Positions 11,398-21,905 of a DNA stretch of 35,016 nt are shown piece by piece. The DNA comes from Rhizophagus sp. LPA8_4_AMF (lineage: Eukaryota > Glomeromycota > Glomeromycetes > Glomerales > Glomeraceae): NCBI GenBank assembly GCA_021464525.1, contig JADRCO010000385.1, positions 1 through 35,016 on the forward strand, given 5' to 3'. Within the stretch, counting starts at the first letter, position 1. Every line of letters begins with the position of its first letter. The position numbers and the translations under genes were made by a program. The notes below the pieces were generated by a model that was not told the origin of the DNA, did no database searches, and saw only the letters and a program-made list of their open reading frames with translations.

Positions 11398-14300
11398 ATG
11401 ATTGGCGAAAAAAATCTTAATTCCAATTCTCAATCATTTAAAGCTGTGGATACTTGTCCATTAAATAATAATGAACAAATATTGGATGATAATCATATTT
11501 CTTCATCAACTAAATCTTGGGTACCTATTTTAGAGAAATCTATAAATGCTATAGTATCCATCAAAGCAAATCGTGTGAGAAGTTTTGATACAGAGAGAGC
11601 TGGTTAGTCTTATATATATGTACATGTAGCACGGAGTCACAGACTTTACGAAACTTATGTTTTATTGATTTTAGTTGATTATTCGGCCACGGGATTTATC
11701 GTTGATAAAGAGAGAGGAATTATTTTATCAAATCGTCATGTTGTATCACCAGCACCTATTGTCGCTCAAGCTATATTTAGAAATTATGAAGAAGTGGAAT
11801 TACAACCAATTTATCGTGATCCAGTTCATGATTTTGGATTTTTTAGATTTGATCCATCCAAAATTAAGTTTATGGATCTAGTACAGATTCCTCTTTGTCC
11901 AGAAAAAGCGAAAGTTGGAATAGAAATAAGAGTTGCTGGAAATGATAATGGTGAAACTTTGTCAATTTTATCTGGAACACTAGCAAGACTTGATAGAAGG
12001 TAAGATTAAATTGCCATTATTATTATTATCAACTTATACACTAATTATTTTAACTTTAATTAGAGCTCCGTTGTATGGTGCTGGTAATTATAATGATTTT
12101 AATACCTTTTATTTACAAGCAGCATCCGGAACTAGTGGTGGATCATCAGGAAGTCCAGTTCTTGATATTGAGGGTAATGCAGTTGCCCTCAATGCTGGTG
12201 GTACAAAAGAAGCATCATCTAGTTTTTATCTTCCTTTGAATAGAGTAAAAAGAGCTCTTAAGTATATTCAAGAAGGAAAAGAAGTTCCACGTGGAACTCT
12301 TCAAACAGAATTTGAGTATAAACCTTATGATGAACTTCGACATTTGGGTCTTAAATCAAGTATTGAACAAGAAATTCGAAAAAAATTTCCTGATGAGACT
12401 GGATTATTGGTGGTTCGTATTGTATTACCAAAGGGGCCAGCTGATGGTTTGCTTATACCTGGTGATATTATCATTCGTGCAAATAAAAATATGATAGCCA
12501 ATTTTACACAATTATTTTCAATAATCGATGATTCAGTTGGAGAAGATATTGAATTAACAATATGTCGTGGAAAAGAGCAGCTTGATGTTAAATTGAAAAT
12601 CCAGGATCTTCATTCCATAACACCAAATCGATTTGTTGAAATTGGTGGTGGTATAGTTAATGAGCTATCATATCAACTTGCTCATTCTTATTCATGGTCT
12701 GTTGGCGGTCCGTATATAGCTGAAGGAGGTTATATGTTTAATTGTGCTGCAGTTTGGCGTATGAATATTATTACTAGCGTTAATAATATCCCAACACCAA
12801 ACTTGGATGCATTTATTGAGGCCATGAAAACTTTACCAGATGGTGCTAGAGTACCAATAAAATTTTATTATATAACTAACATCAATAACGAAAAAACTTC
12901 AATTATGCATGTGGATAGGCATTGGCACAAATTTAAAATAGCCGTTCGTGATGGTATGTATTTAGTAGTATTTACTTATCTTTACGCTTTTATTTTTAGC
13001 TTTTTCCTTATGAATATATTAATTTTGTTATATTTTAAAAGATACTACTGGATTATGGAATTACGAGGAAATGCCTCCTTCTCCATCTATTCATTCATAT
13101 AAACCTGAAACAGCACAAATTCAAGATTTGGACGAATCATTACAACCTGCAGGAAAAATTTGGCCTTCACTTGTTACAGTTACTTTCAATTTACCATATA
13201 ATGTTAATGGATTGAGAAATACATCAAATACACAAGTAAAAAAAAAAAAACTTTCTTTTTGGGGGTTTCTTTTTATTTTTGATTTTTATTTTAACTTATA
13301 ATTTTTTTTTTTGTTTTGCTTTGTTATTGCTTTGTTATTGATACATTAAGTTTTATGGTTCGGGAGTAATATTATCCATTGAGCCACCTTTAATTTTATG
13401 TGATCGATATACAGTACCAATAAGCATTGGTGATATTTTTATCACTTTTGCTAATAATATTATTATACCTGGAAAATTAACTTATCTTCACCCATTATAT
13501 AATTATGCTATTCTCACATATGATAAAACATTATTAGGAAAAACTCCTATCAAAGCAATTGAATTAAGTGATAAGGAATTAGTACAAGGTGATTCTGTTT
13601 ATTTAGTAGGAATTTGTAGTGATTGTACACCTGTAGTGAAGAAAACTACTGTAAAACGTATTACAAATGTCTATTTATCGAAATGTTTTCCTTTAAGATG
13701 GAGGGCTTTAAATTTTGAAGATGTTAGGTTGGATGATTATGTAGAATCATTAGGTAAATATATATTAAATCAATTCCGATAACGTTAAACAAAATATAAT
13801 AACAAGTTAATTTTAATCTAGGTGGTGTATTATGTGATAGTGATGGAAAAGTACAAGGGTTATGGTTAACTTATTCTGCACAAGATAATAAATATACTGA
13901 TCTTACATACAAGTGTGGATTTTCAATATCTTTGGTGAAACCAATTTTAAATTCTCTTAAACTTGATGAATTTCCAAAATTACATGGTATTGACATTGAA
14001 TTTTGGACAGTACAAATATCAAAAGCAAAAGATTATGGTTTATCAGATGAATGGGTTAGAAAAGTTGAATCTATACCAAATTCAAAAAATAATTTATTAC
14101 GTATATTAAATATACTTGATTCAACAAGTCCTTCAGGAAAATTATTAGAAGTAGGTGATATTATTTTAACGATAAATAATAATATGGTAACGAAAATGTC
14201 TGATTTACCTATGGCTTTTCATTATTCAGAAGAAGTTGATATGGTAAGTATTTTATAAATTTATTAAGGAAATATTTGTTTATATATATATATTTTTCTT

Positions 14301-14786
14301 AGTATAACTTAATTTTTTTGTTTACAGTTAGTATTACGTGATGGAAAAGAATTAAATATTAAAGTAAAAACAACCACATATTATGGAAAAGAGGCAACAA
14401 AGATTATAGGATGGTCAGGTGCAATTATTCAAGAACCATATGAAGCAGCATTAGAACGAATTAAACATGTACCAAAAGGTGTATATGTATCATTTAGATT
14501 TAATGGTTCACCAGCATTAAAATTAAACCAAGGAGTTTGGATTGTTGAATTACAAGGAAGAGAAGTGAGTGACATAGATTCATTTTTAAAAGCTATATAT
14601 GCACATGAAAAAGAAATTAAAGAAAATCCTGAAGAGAATAATGATGGATATGTAAGAATTAAAACTATCAGTGATACAAATGTTACAGAAGTTGTAACTA
14701 TGAAATTAGACCCACATTACTGGGGTATTTGGCAGTTAGTTGAAGATAAAGAAGCGTTAACAGGATGGAAGTTTATCGAATCTTAG
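11398..14786 (+). CDS. NMA111: NMA111-like double HtrA/PDZ serine protease, copy A
   Basis: Seven exons: 11398-11602, 11675-11999, 12064-12953, 13042-13235, 13351-13753, 13822-14243, 14328-14786. All junctions are GT-AG and keep frame, giving 965 aa, close to yeast Nma111 (about 1,000 aa). The first protease domain has a complete triad: H90 (NRHVVSP), D121 (DPVHDFGFF) and S205 (GGSSGSPV). A PDZ follows at about 290-370 ([17 protein letters not shown]). The second half begins near 539 with a protease-like domain whose triad is lost: Tyr558 stands where His belongs (CDRYTV), Asn589 where Asp belongs (HPLYNYAI), and GGVLCD replaces the Ser motif. A PDZ-like segment starts near 755-778 ([11 protein letters not shown]). 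This active-plus-dead tandem is the family hallmark. Yeast Nma111 is nuclear and implicated in cell death and lipid homeostasis; the role here is inferred. The N-terminal 50 residues are acidic/polar without a clear basic NLS. Confidence 0.92.
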
Positions 14787-14793
14787 AATATTA

Positions 14794-14828
14794 AATTTTA
14801 TTTATTTATTTATTTATTTATTTTTTCA
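14794..14828. repeat. (TTTA)n microsatellite
   Basis: About eight tandem copies of a TTTA/ATTT tetranucleotide in the 3' flank of protease copy A, within 10 bp of its stop codon. Confidence 0.85.
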
Positions 14829-17149
14829 AAAAAATAAATAAAATATTTATATTATTCGTATTTTTTTATTTATTTTATTTATCTTCAATGCAATTTTAGA
14901 GAAAAGTCTACATTATAAAAAAATTTTAGTTGTGAACACAAATATAGAGTGCCTCTTGGTATATAGATAAAATTTCAGTAGTGATATATTTATTCCACTA
15001 TTATATTTTTAATTTAACTGCGTCAAACAAATAAAATTATTATTATTGTCCGGAAGGACTATATTTATTATGTATACGCAATATGAAAAATGATCGATCA
15101 CGTGAGTTTCTCTGTCCCCTCACGTGATGTCGTCCAATGAAATCGCAAGTTTTATCTTTTTTCGCTCCGGACTTACAACGGTTTCCGTTTCCCTAGTTAT
15201 ATATATATTATCAATTTTTGTTATTAGATTATTAAATTTATCTCCGTACGTTTAAAGTTTGCTTTTTCATTTTAAAATATAGAATACTAGTTTTGATAAA
15301 AATATCATATCTAAATAGATTTCTATTGTTAAAATTTTAAATTTTAATAAATTTTAAAATCTAATATATTACGTGCCGCAATTAGTTTAATCATCCAATA
15401 ATATATAATTATTAGATTTTTCCGGAGTGTACTCCTTTTTTTTTGATTTTACAGTAAAAGCTCATTTATTGTTTACAAATATAGTAAATCGTTTTAAGCC
15501 TCACAAGAGCTGATACCAGCATTAGTACAGTAGGACGAAAATGTCTTCATACGTGATTATTAGAGGTAAAAGAATTGTGTCCAGCGCCTAGTAACTATAT
15601 AATAGCAAGAAATAGGTTGTTTAACCATAATTTATAGTGAAACCATGATTACATCCACCTACCGGTTTCACCTTTTTTGGCGGAAAATCAAAAATCAATG
15701 AAAAAACACCGAGGATCTGGACCAAGTTGCGTGCTAATAATTGCATGTATCGATAAATGCTCCATGTCTTATTTCACAATTAATAAAAAAATCTCATTGT
15801 ACTGATATTATATATTATTTCGCGATATAACTTGCACTGATACTTTTCTTTTATTCTTTTATAATAGTGTATACGGTAATTAACATGCACTTTAACGATT
15901 TAGCTGAAGTTATAAAAAATTTTTTTTTGTATTTTAAGTCACCTTAATTCCAGTTAGAATTAGATTTGGGTCTAGCACAAATTATGCGATGAACGTGGTT
16001 GACGTGATAATACGTGTGAATCCATAGTTTGTTTCTGTTTCCCGTCAGCTTACCAATGTTACTATCACATTTAACACGTTCGGATCGTTCGGTGAATCAG
16101 AGAAATTAGACCCAAAGGCAAGGTAGGTTATATTTTTGTACTGAGGATAAGTTATAGCCTCTTTGCAAACATCTGACGACTCTTTCCAAAACCTATCACG
16201 TTCGTTGTATCTTCTATCTGATTTCGTTAAAGGTTGCTACAAATTCTCTATATATTTCAGAAAATTTAGGGCACAGTACTATTCGCTTTTAAGACTTGAA
16301 TATGCCATGTAAACGTCATACAGACTCCCCGATTAAAAAGATTATCATACACTATGCTAAGAGTAGAAAAAAAAAATACTAGAACGAGTAGTTCAATTTC
16401 ATACTTTCTCTACATTCATGAGAAGAAATGCAATTAGTATGCATTACACCAAATTTCTTGTAGGGAATAAATAACTTGTATTTAAATCATTATAGATACA
16501 GTATGTGAAAATAGTTGACGATCATCATCCGACTCCTCACGCCGCCGCGTTAAATTACAAGAAAATAAAATAAATAAATTTTTTAAACGGCATATCTTCC
16601 CATAAAACTATAATTATAAAACCATTATTTAAATCATTATAAAAGTTATAACGTTATTTCTTTGCGATATAAGTAATATATTTTTATATCTTGCCTCATC
16701 GATTTTAAACTAATCTAATTTTCTTATAATTACCACCAGTGACGCGTTCTCAACTCTCATACTCGTCAAAACTTAAGTAGTAAGTATTAATACAATGCAC
16801 TTTTCTAACAAAATCATATGAAAATAAATCTCTTTCTCGTCCATCTAGGTTTCCCATTTTGCGAGTGAAGTCCGTTACGAATACAGAGAGCAAAAATGAT
16901 TCTGTATTGAATTAAATATTGATTGTTAATTATGAGGGTAAATTATTCTCGTAACATATTACAATTTCAAAGTGATATGGACAGCTGCATCGAGTGTCTT
17001 TAGATGGGAAGATAGAAATTGTGAATATTGATCATTCGTGAATTTTAAGATTTATTTATGAAATCGTGTATTGCTCTATTCAGCGTATTGTAAAACTAAT
17101 GATGGATGGGAAATATTTTTAAGATATGCTAATTATATTCGCAACTGTA
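14829..17149. other. Intergenic between protease copy A and the pogo-like MITE
   Basis: About 2.3 kb that is less AT-rich than the desert at 5-9 kb, yet shows no supported gene. A short frame at 15541-15591 begins ATG and carries a GTAAAA donor-like site but no convincing downstream exon. It holds the CACGTG hairpin at 15097-15128 and a 12-bp palindrome GGAGTGTACTCC at about 15425-15436. Regulatory or decayed TE content is possible. Confidence 0.4.
15097..15128. promoter_or_regulatory. Inverted pair of CACGTG E-boxes
   Basis: ATCACGTGAG and CTCACGTGAT form a perfect 10-bp inverted repeat around 12 bases, and each arm holds the palindromic bHLH target CACGTG. Pho4/Cbf1/SREBP-type factors bind this core in fungi. 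It lies about 310 bp past the stop of protease copy A, with no recognised gene start close downstream, so a regulatory role is uncertain; it may instead be an element terminus. Confidence 0.3.
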
Positions 17150-17330
17150 CAGTCAGACCTCGATATACCGATATTCGATATACAGATACACTATTAAAAA
17201 CTTGATATACCGATAAAATTTTAAATTCCCACATGTGAGGACACATAAATATCAGTATAATTTGATATAACGATATTTTTTAAATTTTTTCATATGAATC
17301 CCGACATATCGTTATATAAAGGTTTGACTG
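17150..17330. mobile_element. Pogo-like MITE with TA target duplication
   Basis: The ends are CAGTCAGACCTCGATATACC and, inverted, CAGTCAAACCTTTATATAAC; both arms continue into CGATA. TA flanks both sides (17148-17149 and 17331-17332). A CAGTCAAACCTCGATAT-type tip and a TA duplication are characteristic of pogo/Tigger/Fot elements of the Tc1/mariner superfamily. At 181 bp with no coding capacity it is non-autonomous. The left arm contains repeats of the GATATACCGATA unit. Confidence 0.75.
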
Positions 17331-18469
17331 TATACCGTATAATTTCAAAGAATCACGTGACAACTTTTGGTTGTGAAAACATTTTTTCGGCTTTATTTCA
17401 ATTATTTCGGGCATTACAATCTTTAATAAATGGTTTAATATATCCGCTAATTAAATTTATTCATTTTTAGTTCACAATTAAATAAAAAAAGTAGAAAAAA
17501 TAAAAATAAAAATAAAGGAAAGAAAATTTTATTTTTAGGTTTATTAGATGATTCAAGATCCTATAATAAGAATTATTAGTTGTAAAATTACTTTATTTAG
17601 GAGTTGTTAAGTTTATTTAGATGGTTAAATGTCCTATAATTATCATGATTAGTTAGAATAATACTTTATTTTGGGAGTTTGATAATTTTTCATCACAAAT
17701 ATTCTTTAAAATAAACAAATAAAAAAAGAAAGTAATTTTTTAAAGTTTTTTCATTTTAACGATTTTAACGATTCATATTATGATTGACGTGAGAGATCAA
17801 CTTATTTGTAAAATTCATTTAAAGATACCATAATTTGTTTGAAGAAAGAGAAGATAGAGACTTCTCGCTTATGATTTTAATGCGTCAATGTTATTATTAA
17901 TGACTTGTAAGAAAAAAAGTTCATAAACTAACGCCAAATTTTTGTGTCTTTTTTTTATACTTTATCAGAGATCAAAAATTTGATTAGAATAAAATAACTT
18001 TAGTAATAAAAATTACATCTTCTCTTTACCTTTCATTTCGTCAATTAAATTTTAATCTAATCAAAAACTTCGAATTCCTTGGCATTTAGCAAAATTTGCT
18101 CGGATGAAACTAAAATAGCAGATCTTTTTATTAACAAAAGATAAAAAACTAAATTAACTAAATTAAATTAGGTTAATCAATTTTTAATTAGGTAAATCTG
18201 ATAGATGTAAACATTTTATAATTCATACAAATTTTAAAATTTTAGAAAAAAAAAAAATTTCTTGGCTATTTTAAATAAAGTAAATTTTTTTCGGAAAATG
18301 ATCCGTATTAATTGTGTTATTGATTTAAAGTATCACAAATTGATAATGCTGTACGACACTTTGTATCGTTCTAACAAGCAAAAATTCTTTAAATAACCTC
18401 GTATTTTCTCTTCCTTCTCAACATCATCTTCTACATACATTTATTTATAATAAATTTATAAAAAAAAAA
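17331..18469. other. Upstream region of the cupredoxin gene
   Basis: AT-rich, no gene seen. The last 165 bp before the start (from about 18306, with GTACGACAC..TGTATCGTT and TATTTTCTCTTCCTTCTCAA) recur in the decayed copy near 30700-30806, so the duplicated segment included promoter DNA. Confidence 0.5.
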
Positions 18470-19131
18470 ATGATGATTAAATATCTTTCAGTTGTTGCTT
18501 TGATTGCTTTCCTATTTATGACATTCGCTAATTGTGAAGATTTGATCGGTCAATGTTGGTGATGCTGGTAAAAAAGTTTTCGAACCAGCCAACTTTGATG
18601 CAATTGTGGGAGATACCGTAAGTATTTAATTTAATCATTTTTTCAAAAAAAAAAAATAAATAATACACATATATTTGTTAATTACAAATTAATTGCTTTC
18701 AGGTTACCTTCAACTTCGTCGATGGAACTCACGATGTTATTCAAGCAGATACCTTTGCTACATGCGCTAAATCCGCATTACCAAATGCCTTCAGTACACC
18801 CGTGTATACTGGTAATGCAGCAGCTCCTTCAACGGCCGGTTGGACTTTAACAAAAGCTGGTCCGTTGTACTATTACTGCGATGTTGAAGAACATTGTCCA
18901 AAGCATATGATGTACGCTACGATCAATGTGCTTGAGACGGCGGGTGCAGCATTAAAAACACCTGGTGTTAAATCGGTTCCTCCACCAGCTACATTAAAAA
19001 CGCCAACTCCAACGAATGGTACTGCATCACCTACACCTGTTGTTTCTTCTGCTGTCAGAACTGACAAACAGATATCAATTGCTGTTTTTTGTGGCGCTTT
19101 GTTGTCATTGGCTCGCTATTTCTTAATTTAA
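18470..19131 (+). CDS. Secreted GPI-type cupredoxin, apparent frameshift in exon 1
   Basis: Exon 1 is 18470-18617; the intron is 18618-18702 (GTAAGT donor, TTTCAG acceptor); exon 2 is 18703-19131 (143 codons with stop). The ATG opens a signal peptide (MMIKYLSVVALIAFLF...NC). The mature domain is a plastocyanin/phytocyanin-like fold: first copper His in DGTHDV, then Cys, His and Met in the Cys-x4-His-Cys-x3-Met loop (YYYCDVEEHCPKHMM). A Ser/Thr/Pro linker and a hydrophobic C-terminus (ISIAVFCGALLSLARYFLI) suggest a GPI anchor. Problem: the signal-peptide frame hits TGA at 18560-18562, while the obvious mature frame (VNVGDAGKKVFEPANFDAIV) lies one base off. A single extra base near 18546 explains it. 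This is either an assembly error or a real disabling mutation. Codons elsewhere look intact. The function, extracellular copper binding or redox, is inferred from the family. Confidence 0.78.
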
Positions 19132-19736
19132 GATTAATCAATATTGGCTTTTTTGAATTTTTTTTCTGCGTGCATGAAAAGTTTTTTAATATTTCCTTAT
19201 TTATATTTATAAGACGTAGATTCCAACTTGTTAACTATGTTTTTTTTTCTCTTAAATTTAATCATAATTTAGTTTATCTCCTAAATTAGTGATTATTTAT
19301 AGAACTGATTTATCTTTTGCGAATATAATAAAACGTATGTGTCCTTATGATTGGAAATAATACCAGCCCGAATTACGATTAAATGTTTCCACTAATGTCA
19401 TCCAAAAATATCATTTGGATATTTTTTAAAATGTAGATAAAATTTTTTAGTGTTTTGAAATATATTAAAACATCTCAAACACTATCTATAACATTGTTTC
19501 AATTTAAATTAAATTTGACAACACGTAATGGTCACGTAACTTACAGTTAAAGTATGAACAACCGACAGATATAATTATAACATAAACATTTCATATCTTA
19601 TAAAGAGAGATACTTTTTCGATCGTTGCTCTTATTTTCCTTGTGGATATTCCTATTATTTCCCATGCATGCTTCCATTTCCAGCTGCAGTAACATTAGTG
19701 GAAGTTGATACTTTTTGCTGTTCCGGGTATATGTTC
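19132..19736. other. 3' flank of the cupredoxin gene
   Basis: AT-rich, no gene. An AATAAAACG signal near 19327-19332 could serve 3' end formation. A small hairpin (AGTGTTTTGA/TCTCAAACACT) lies at about 19450-19485. Confidence 0.45.
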
Positions 19737-21013
19737 GTTACACAGACCTTGTCGGGCCATTTTCTGAATGCCACTTTCTGAATGTACCTTTTCCCAAAAT
19801 CAATTACCTAAATGCCAATTTCCCGAATAGGATCTTTTCCTGAAATATATAATTCCTGAATCCGCATTTCCTGAATCCCAATTTCCTGATGAAACCTAAT
19901 ATCCCGAATTTCAATATCTCAAATTAATAATGAAACTTTGAAGTTATGAATTATGTAATTATGTCACAATAATTCTTTATTTTTTTATATTATTACAGAG
20001 CTTATAAATTAAATGAAATAAAGAGATTACAGTACAGTATATTATTATATATTTCAGGAAATTGTCCATTCGAACTCAAGATATTGGATTAAATATATTT
20101 ATTCAAGCAGGTCAGATGATAAAACTTTATAAAGTACCAACTATGAAATCAAATTTAGGCCGAACCAAGCAAATAGTTTGTTTAACATAACCCCCTCCTT
20201 TTTGTCTTCAAAATAGTTCTTGAACAACACCTATTGATGAATTTGATTGGATAAATTTCAAAAAATCATGTGACTGTTCAAGAGTTATTATGTTATTTAT
20301 ATTTCAGCCAATCAAAAATCTTTGTTCTTCTTTAGTTTTCTGAAAATTGTTTCTGTAACTTTGTTCACATTGAGAAATAAAAATAAAAAATAAAAAATCT
20401 TTGTTCAAGCTATCTTTTTAACTTCACATCATATTATGTTAAACAAACTTATTGGCCTTATTGAAAATAGAACAGAAACTAAGTTTAGATTATTTAATAT
20501 AATTCAATTTAAATGTTTTATTCAGGTCAGAAAATACAAGCTAATCTAATTATTACTAGACGATGATTAATTTCGCGTTCTACATATTGTACTTTAAGGG
20601 AAAAAGTTTCGGTACAGATAACAAATTTCAAACAGATATGATCGTGAGAATTTTAATTTGAACAGTTAATTTATATATTTGTATTTGAGCATGTATTTTA
20701 ATACAAGTTTTACTAAATCTATTATTACATAAAGTAATAATGCAAAATAATATTATTTAGCACATAAGCGATTATTTAGCAAAAATTGTTTAGCAAAATG
20801 TCCATTTAGGAATTGGGATAACAGGATTCATGATATCGGGGGATAAAAGAATTTGGGAAATTGTACGGTTCATGTGATTCCCATAAATTAGGAGTCGTGT
20901 TCAGGAAACTGGAGTCTCAGGAAATGATACAGTTCAGAAATGGGGCATTCGGAAAATTGACTTCAGGAAAAGGTATATTCAAGAAAAAGGCATTTGGGAA
21001 ATCGTACTGTAAC
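19737..21013. mobile_element. Foldback element with long, internally repetitive arms
   Basis: The left arm (about 19737-19922) and the reverse complement of the right arm (about 20800-21013) align from a shared GTTACA tip through 'tttctgaatgcc', 'ataccttttcctga', 'tcaattttccgaatgcc' and similar units. Both arms are built of degenerate copies of a TTTCC(T/C)GAAT(G/C)CC unit, which is typical of foldback-type elements. The interior (about 880 bp) has no open frame and carries the nested MITE at 20157-20458. The 89-codon forward frame at 20861-21130 lies within the right arm and is a by-product of the repeats. Superfamily unknown. Confidence 0.65.
20157..20458. mobile_element. MITE nested inside the foldback element
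   Basis: The left end AGGCC...ATAGTTTGTTTAACATAA matches the inverted right end TTATGTTAAACAAACTTATTGGCCT over about 17 bp plus the AGGCC tip, with 11 extra bases in the left arm. At 302 bp it has no coding capacity. It sits in the middle of the foldback interior, so it may be a later insertion or an inner part of that element. Confidence 0.5.
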
Positions 21014-21905
21014 TTACGTGTGATCAGCCATATATTATACGAAAAAAAAACTTATGCGAAAGAAATTAACATCGTTATCATACCAAAATACCTGGGATCA
21101 CTCGGATTCCATTTGACAAAAAAAATATAATGCAAATATATTGTTGTGGCACCAACCTACAAGCCTACCACTCACAATTTCTTTTAGAAAGGGAATCATT
21201 AAACGTGTTAAAATGTTTTCAGTAAAGAGAGGAACATAAAGATATTCTAAGTATAAAATTTTAAAAATAAAAAAAAAATAATTCTTTGTTTATAAAAGGT
21301 CAATTGGAAGAAAAAAATAACTAAGGAAAATATATCTTGAACCTAAAGATTTTAAATATCTAATGTTGTATTATATTACTTAAATTGCAACTATCATAAC
21401 TACGGTGTCCTTGACCTGTTTTATTTTCAAACACTTGCAAATGAAATAATAACCGAATTACTTTTCTACTTTATTTGCTAACAAAACTTTATTTTTTTTG
21501 ATCTCTTCAATTTTCTCCTTCATCACGTACTTGATATATTTATAATTTGCTGTTTCAACATATCGACGGGATTTGCGTAATCACATGTTTTGACGATAAT
21601 AAATTTATTATAGTCAAACATGTGATTACGCAAATCCGCAGATAAATTCGCAAGTCCGCTCCCTTTATAATCCGTTTGAACAATAAAAGTGAATCATGTC
21701 AAAGTGTCATTTGATAAAAATCTAGTGTTTTTTACTAGAATTTATGTTTTTTTCTCCCGTAAATCGTCAGGCGATTTATTCATATAGTTTTTTATATAGT
21801 AATATTAAGATTTATACATTTAATTATAATTAATTAAACAATAAATAAAATACACGTAATAAACATAATCAAAAATATCGAATAATAAATAAATTTTAAA
21901 AAAAT
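21014..21905. other. Intergenic between the foldback element and protease copy B
   Basis: No gene. Contains the near-perfect hairpin at 21569-21637 and a partial further copy of its motif (AATTCGCAAGTCCGCT) just after it. Confidence 0.45.
21569..21637. repeat. Near-perfect 25-bp inverted repeat (hairpin)
   Basis: GGATTTGCGTAATCACATGT, then TTTGAC, pairs with its exact inverse except for one extra T in the left arm. The 18-base loop GATAATAAATTTATTATA is itself palindromic, so the whole 69 bp folds into one long stem. The arms are GC-richer than the flanks. It could be a very small foldback element or a structured transcript source; no target duplication is evident. Confidence 0.8.

Noticed and set aside
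20861..21130. 89-codon forward frame
   Set aside because: Lies within the right arm of the foldback element and is produced by its repeat units.
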